A stretch of 64,000 bases of DNA from Corynebacterium callunae DSM 20147. GTDB lineage: Bacteria; Actinomycetota; Actinomycetes; Mycobacteriales; Mycobacteriaceae. Shown piece after piece: positions 62,112 through 64,000 of this stretch. The stretch lies in assembly GCF_000344785.1 (NCBI RefSeq), contig NC_020506.1:2046001-2110000 (forward strand), given 5' to 3'. Below the pieces are notes generated by a model. The model worked only from the letters and a program-made list of their open reading frames with translations, did not search any database and was not told the origin of the DNA. Within the stretch, counting starts at the first letter, position 1. Every line of letters starts with the position of its first letter. The position numbers and the translations under genes are program-made.

Positions 62112-63537
62112 AGTCGAAAATCTCAATATCGGCCCGGGTTTAGTCAAAAACATTTCCTTCGACATCGCCCCTGGTGAGCGCGTTGGACTCATTGGCGAAT
62201 CCGGCTCCGGCAAATCGCTTACCGCGCTCACCATCATGGGCCTTACCGACCTCCCCCACACCGGCACCACCACCCTCGACGGCGAAGCGTCCTGGACACA
62301 TCGCGGCAAACGAATCGCGATGATCTTCCAAGAACCAATGACAGCGCTTAATCCGCTGATGCGCGTGGGCAATCAAATCACCGAAATAATGCAGGTGCAT
62401 GGGGTTTCTAAAAAAGATGCGCAGGCGCGCATGAAAAAGATGCTTCTCGACGTCGCCCTGCCGGAGCGAGTTGCGCGTGCCTATCCCCATGAGCTTTCCG
62501 GTGGTCAGCGTCAAAGAGCACTCATTGCGATGGCCATGGCAAATGACCCCGAGGTACTCATCTGTGATGAGCCCACCACAGCACTCGATGTAACCGTTCA
62601 AAAGCAAATTGTGGAATTGCTGCTTAAACTCAGCGCTGAACGTGGCACTGCCCTGCTTTTTATCACCCATGACCTCGGCCTTGTTGCCCAAACCTGTGCC
62701 CGCGTTTTGGTGATGAAAGCCGGCGAAATTGTAGAATCCGGACCGATCTCCACAGTGTTGGAAAGCCCGCAGCACGCCTATACCCAGCGCCTTTTAGAAG
62801 CCTCTGTGCTGGATACTCCAGAAATTGTAGAAAACTACGGCGAACCTGTTGTAGAAGTCTCTGAAGTTTCACGCCATTACAAAAAGACCACTGCACTAGA
62901 TGCTGTTTCAGTAACCGTGCGCAAAGGCGAAAGACTGGGCATTGTTGGTGGCTCAGGTTCCGGCAAAACCACCTTGCTAAAACTCCTGGCAGGACTGGAT
63001 AAGCCAAGCTCAGGCACCATAAAAGTAGCTGGCGGCACCCAAATGGTCTTCCAGGATCCACAATCCAGCCTTGATCCACGCATGAAAATTCGCGATATTG
63101 TGGCCGAAACCTTGATCGGCTGGCCTGCCGCAGAAAAGATTGCAAGGGTTAAAGAGGTACTTTCCCAGGTAGGACTGGGTGAAGAATCCTTAGATAAATA
63201 TCCGCATGAATTCTCCGGCGGCCAGCGTCAAAGAATTTCCATTGCTCGCGCTCTTGCACCAAAACCAGCTATTTTGCTTGCCGATGAACCCGTCTCTGCA
63301 CTTGATGTTTCCGTGCGTAAACAGGTGCTTGATCTGCTTTTCTCATTGATTTCGGAATATGGCATCACCTTGGTCTTTGTTTCCCACGATCTTGCTGTGG
63401 TTCGCCATATCTGCACCAGCGTCGTGGTAATGAATCAGGGAGAAATTATCGAGCGTGGCCGTGTTGATTTGGTATATGACAATCCGCAAAATGATTACAC
63501 AAAACTGCTGCTAGATGCCGTGCCGAGGCTGGCTTAG
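62104..63537 (+). CDS. fused double ATPase of the peptide/nickel-type ABC importer
   Basis: This 477-residue protein joins two nucleotide-binding domains usually encoded by separate dppD and dppF genes. Domain 1 has Walker A GESGSGKS, signature LSGGQRQRALIAMAMAN and Walker B VLICDEPTTALD; domain 2 has GGSGSGKTT, FSGGQRQRISIARALAP and LLADEPVSALD. Both active sites look intact. GTG 62104 overlaps the permease stop by eight bases. Its own stop interlocks with the convergent RNA phosphodiesterase gene. Confidence 0.94.
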   Translation: MLKVENLNIGPGLVKNISFDIAPGERVGLIGESGSGKSLTALTIMGLTDLPHTGTTTLDGEASWTHRGKRIAMIFQEPMTALNPLMRVGNQITEIMQVHGVSKKDAQARMKKMLLDVALPERVARAYPHELSGGQRQRALIAMAMANDPEVLICDEPTTALDVTVQKQIVELLLKLSAERGTALLFITHDLGLVAQTCARVLVMKAGEIVESGPISTVLESPQHAYTQRLLEASVLDTPEIVENYGEPVVEVSEVSRHYKKTTALDAVSVTVRKGERLGIVGGSGSGKTTLLKLLAGLDKPSSGTIKVAGGTQMVFQDPQSSLDPRMKIRDIVAETLIGWPAAEKIARVKEVLSQVGLGEESLDKYPHEFSGGQRQRISIARALAPKPAILLADEPVSALDVSVRKQVLDLLFSLISEYGITLVFVSHDLAVVRHICTSVVVMNQGEIIERGRVDLVYDNPQNDYTKLLLDAVPRLA

Positions 63538-64000
63538 ACCAGCGCGGAGGACAAAGATAGCGTGGCAATAGTGGTATAAAGTGGCCCACCACTTCTACCT
63601 TTTCCTGGTTCGGAGGAGACCAATTCAATTTCCTCCACTGGCCAATCTGGGCCGTCGTATATTGAGAGCGCGTGTACCAAATCCGGGATAACCGGATCCC
63701 AGCCATTGCTTCTTTGCCGTGAAGATGGTCTTGCCACAGTTAAATGCGCTCTTTGGCGTTTGCGTTCTTCTGGATCCAATGAAGAATCTGCCATGAGCTG
63801 GCGCAACTTCTTGGTTTCTCCGCCGACACCCATCCACAGATTTTTGCGATTAAAAGATCCAGCGCCTTTAATCCGAATGGTGAAATCTTCATTTAGCCGG
63901 GCCACCTGGCTGAGATGCTCGATTAGATCTTCCACCGAACCATCGGGCATCTCCCCATAAAAAGCCAAGGTAATATGCCAATTATCGGGGTCTGACCAGC
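63534..64000 (-). CDS. thpR: RNA 2',3'-cyclic phosphodiesterase (2'-5' RNA ligase family), partial
   Basis: The frame is open to the right window edge, so the N-terminus is missing. The visible C-terminal 155 residues include two HxT motifs of the 2H phosphoesterase superfamily: HITLAFYGEMPDG at the edge and AHLTVARPS, spaced as in ThpR/LigT. These enzymes open 2',3'-cyclic phosphates or ligate 2'-5' linked RNA in the laboratory; cell role unclear. The end of the gene shares bases with the stop of the ATPase gene. Confidence 0.85.
   Translation of the reverse strand, partial: WSDPDNWHITLAFYGEMPDGSVEDLIEHLSQVARLNEDFTIRIKGAGSFNRKNLWMGVGGETKKLRQLMADSSLDPEERKRQRAHLTVARPSSRQRSNGWDPVIPDLVHALSIYDGPDWPVEEIELVSSEPGKGRSGGPLYTTIATLSLSSALV

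Overview
The window is chromosomal DNA of a Corynebacterium close to C. glutamicum. The gene order glmS, dgt, glyS, an ArsR/Zur pair, uppS, recO, era, phoH-ybeY, dnaJ, hrcA, hemW, fadD15, malQ, treS, idi, aecD, brnQ matches what I remember of that genus, and several proteins (AecD, Idi, GlyS) read almost like the C. glutamicum versions. Base composition is near 50 percent GC, and ATG, GTG and TTG starts all occur. I see no phage, IS element, CRISPR array or rRNA. Genes are densely packed: four convergent pairs (at 231, 11028, 24525 and 63534) have interlocked stop codons.

Region by region. 1-6.6 kb: the end of a membrane-associated protein, an alpha/beta hydrolase, an acyl carrier protein with an odd repeat-rich N-terminus, a HAD phosphatase, an App1-type phosphatase, an aldo/keto reductase, a hypothetical protein and a beta-lactamase-fold serine hydrolase. 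6.6-13.7 kb: a CAT-anticodon tRNA, a Tat-exported PhoD phosphatase, two duplicated tRNA-Asn genes each with its own terminator, a GH15 glucosidase/trehalase, a small YtxH-like protein, DNA primase with a degenerate zinc finger, and a barnase/barstar-type RNase-inhibitor pair. 13.8-23.3 kb: glmS, a C-terminal remnant of mannitol-1-phosphate dehydrogenase, dgt, a DUF218 protein, a TPM-domain membrane protein, two related LURP-one-like proteins and glyS. 23.7-25.6 kb: an ArsR regulator and Zur, convergent with a VIT-family metal transporter that carries a ferritin-like domain. 25.6-35.4 kb: a long minus-strand run of core genes (hemW, hrcA, dnaJ2, rsmE, phoH, ybeY, corC-like, era, recO, uppS) for protein quality control, ribosome biogenesis and cell-wall lipid carrier synthesis. 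35.4-50.9 kb: a secreted protein, hypothetical proteins, an acyl-CoA ligase, malQ, an ABC exporter, two tiny membrane proteins, an M3 peptidase, a carboxylesterase, treS with maltokinase, and idi. 50.9-53.8 kb: an envelope cluster of a large helical, Gly/Ser-rich protein resembling type VII secretion-associated proteins, a DUF3558-like lipoprotein and a second lipoprotein. 53.8-64 kb: aecD and brnQ, a luciferase-like monooxygenase, an auxin-efflux-family permease, a four-gene peptide/nickel-type ABC importer and the end of an RNA 2',3'-cyclic phosphodiesterase.

Functional links: the GH15 enzyme, MalQ, TreS and maltokinase all belong to alpha-glucan/trehalose/maltose interconversion. AecD releases ammonia and pyruvate from sulfur amino acids beside a branched-chain amino acid carrier. 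Zur, the ArsR regulator and the VIT transporter form a metal-homeostasis neighbourhood.

The most striking unexplained signal is a short DNA word, CGTCGAAAA (mostly CGTCGAAAAGC). I count 14 copies on the two strands, in genes and between genes, in different reading frames; about 0.5 would be expected by chance for the 9-mer. Its function is unknown to me.
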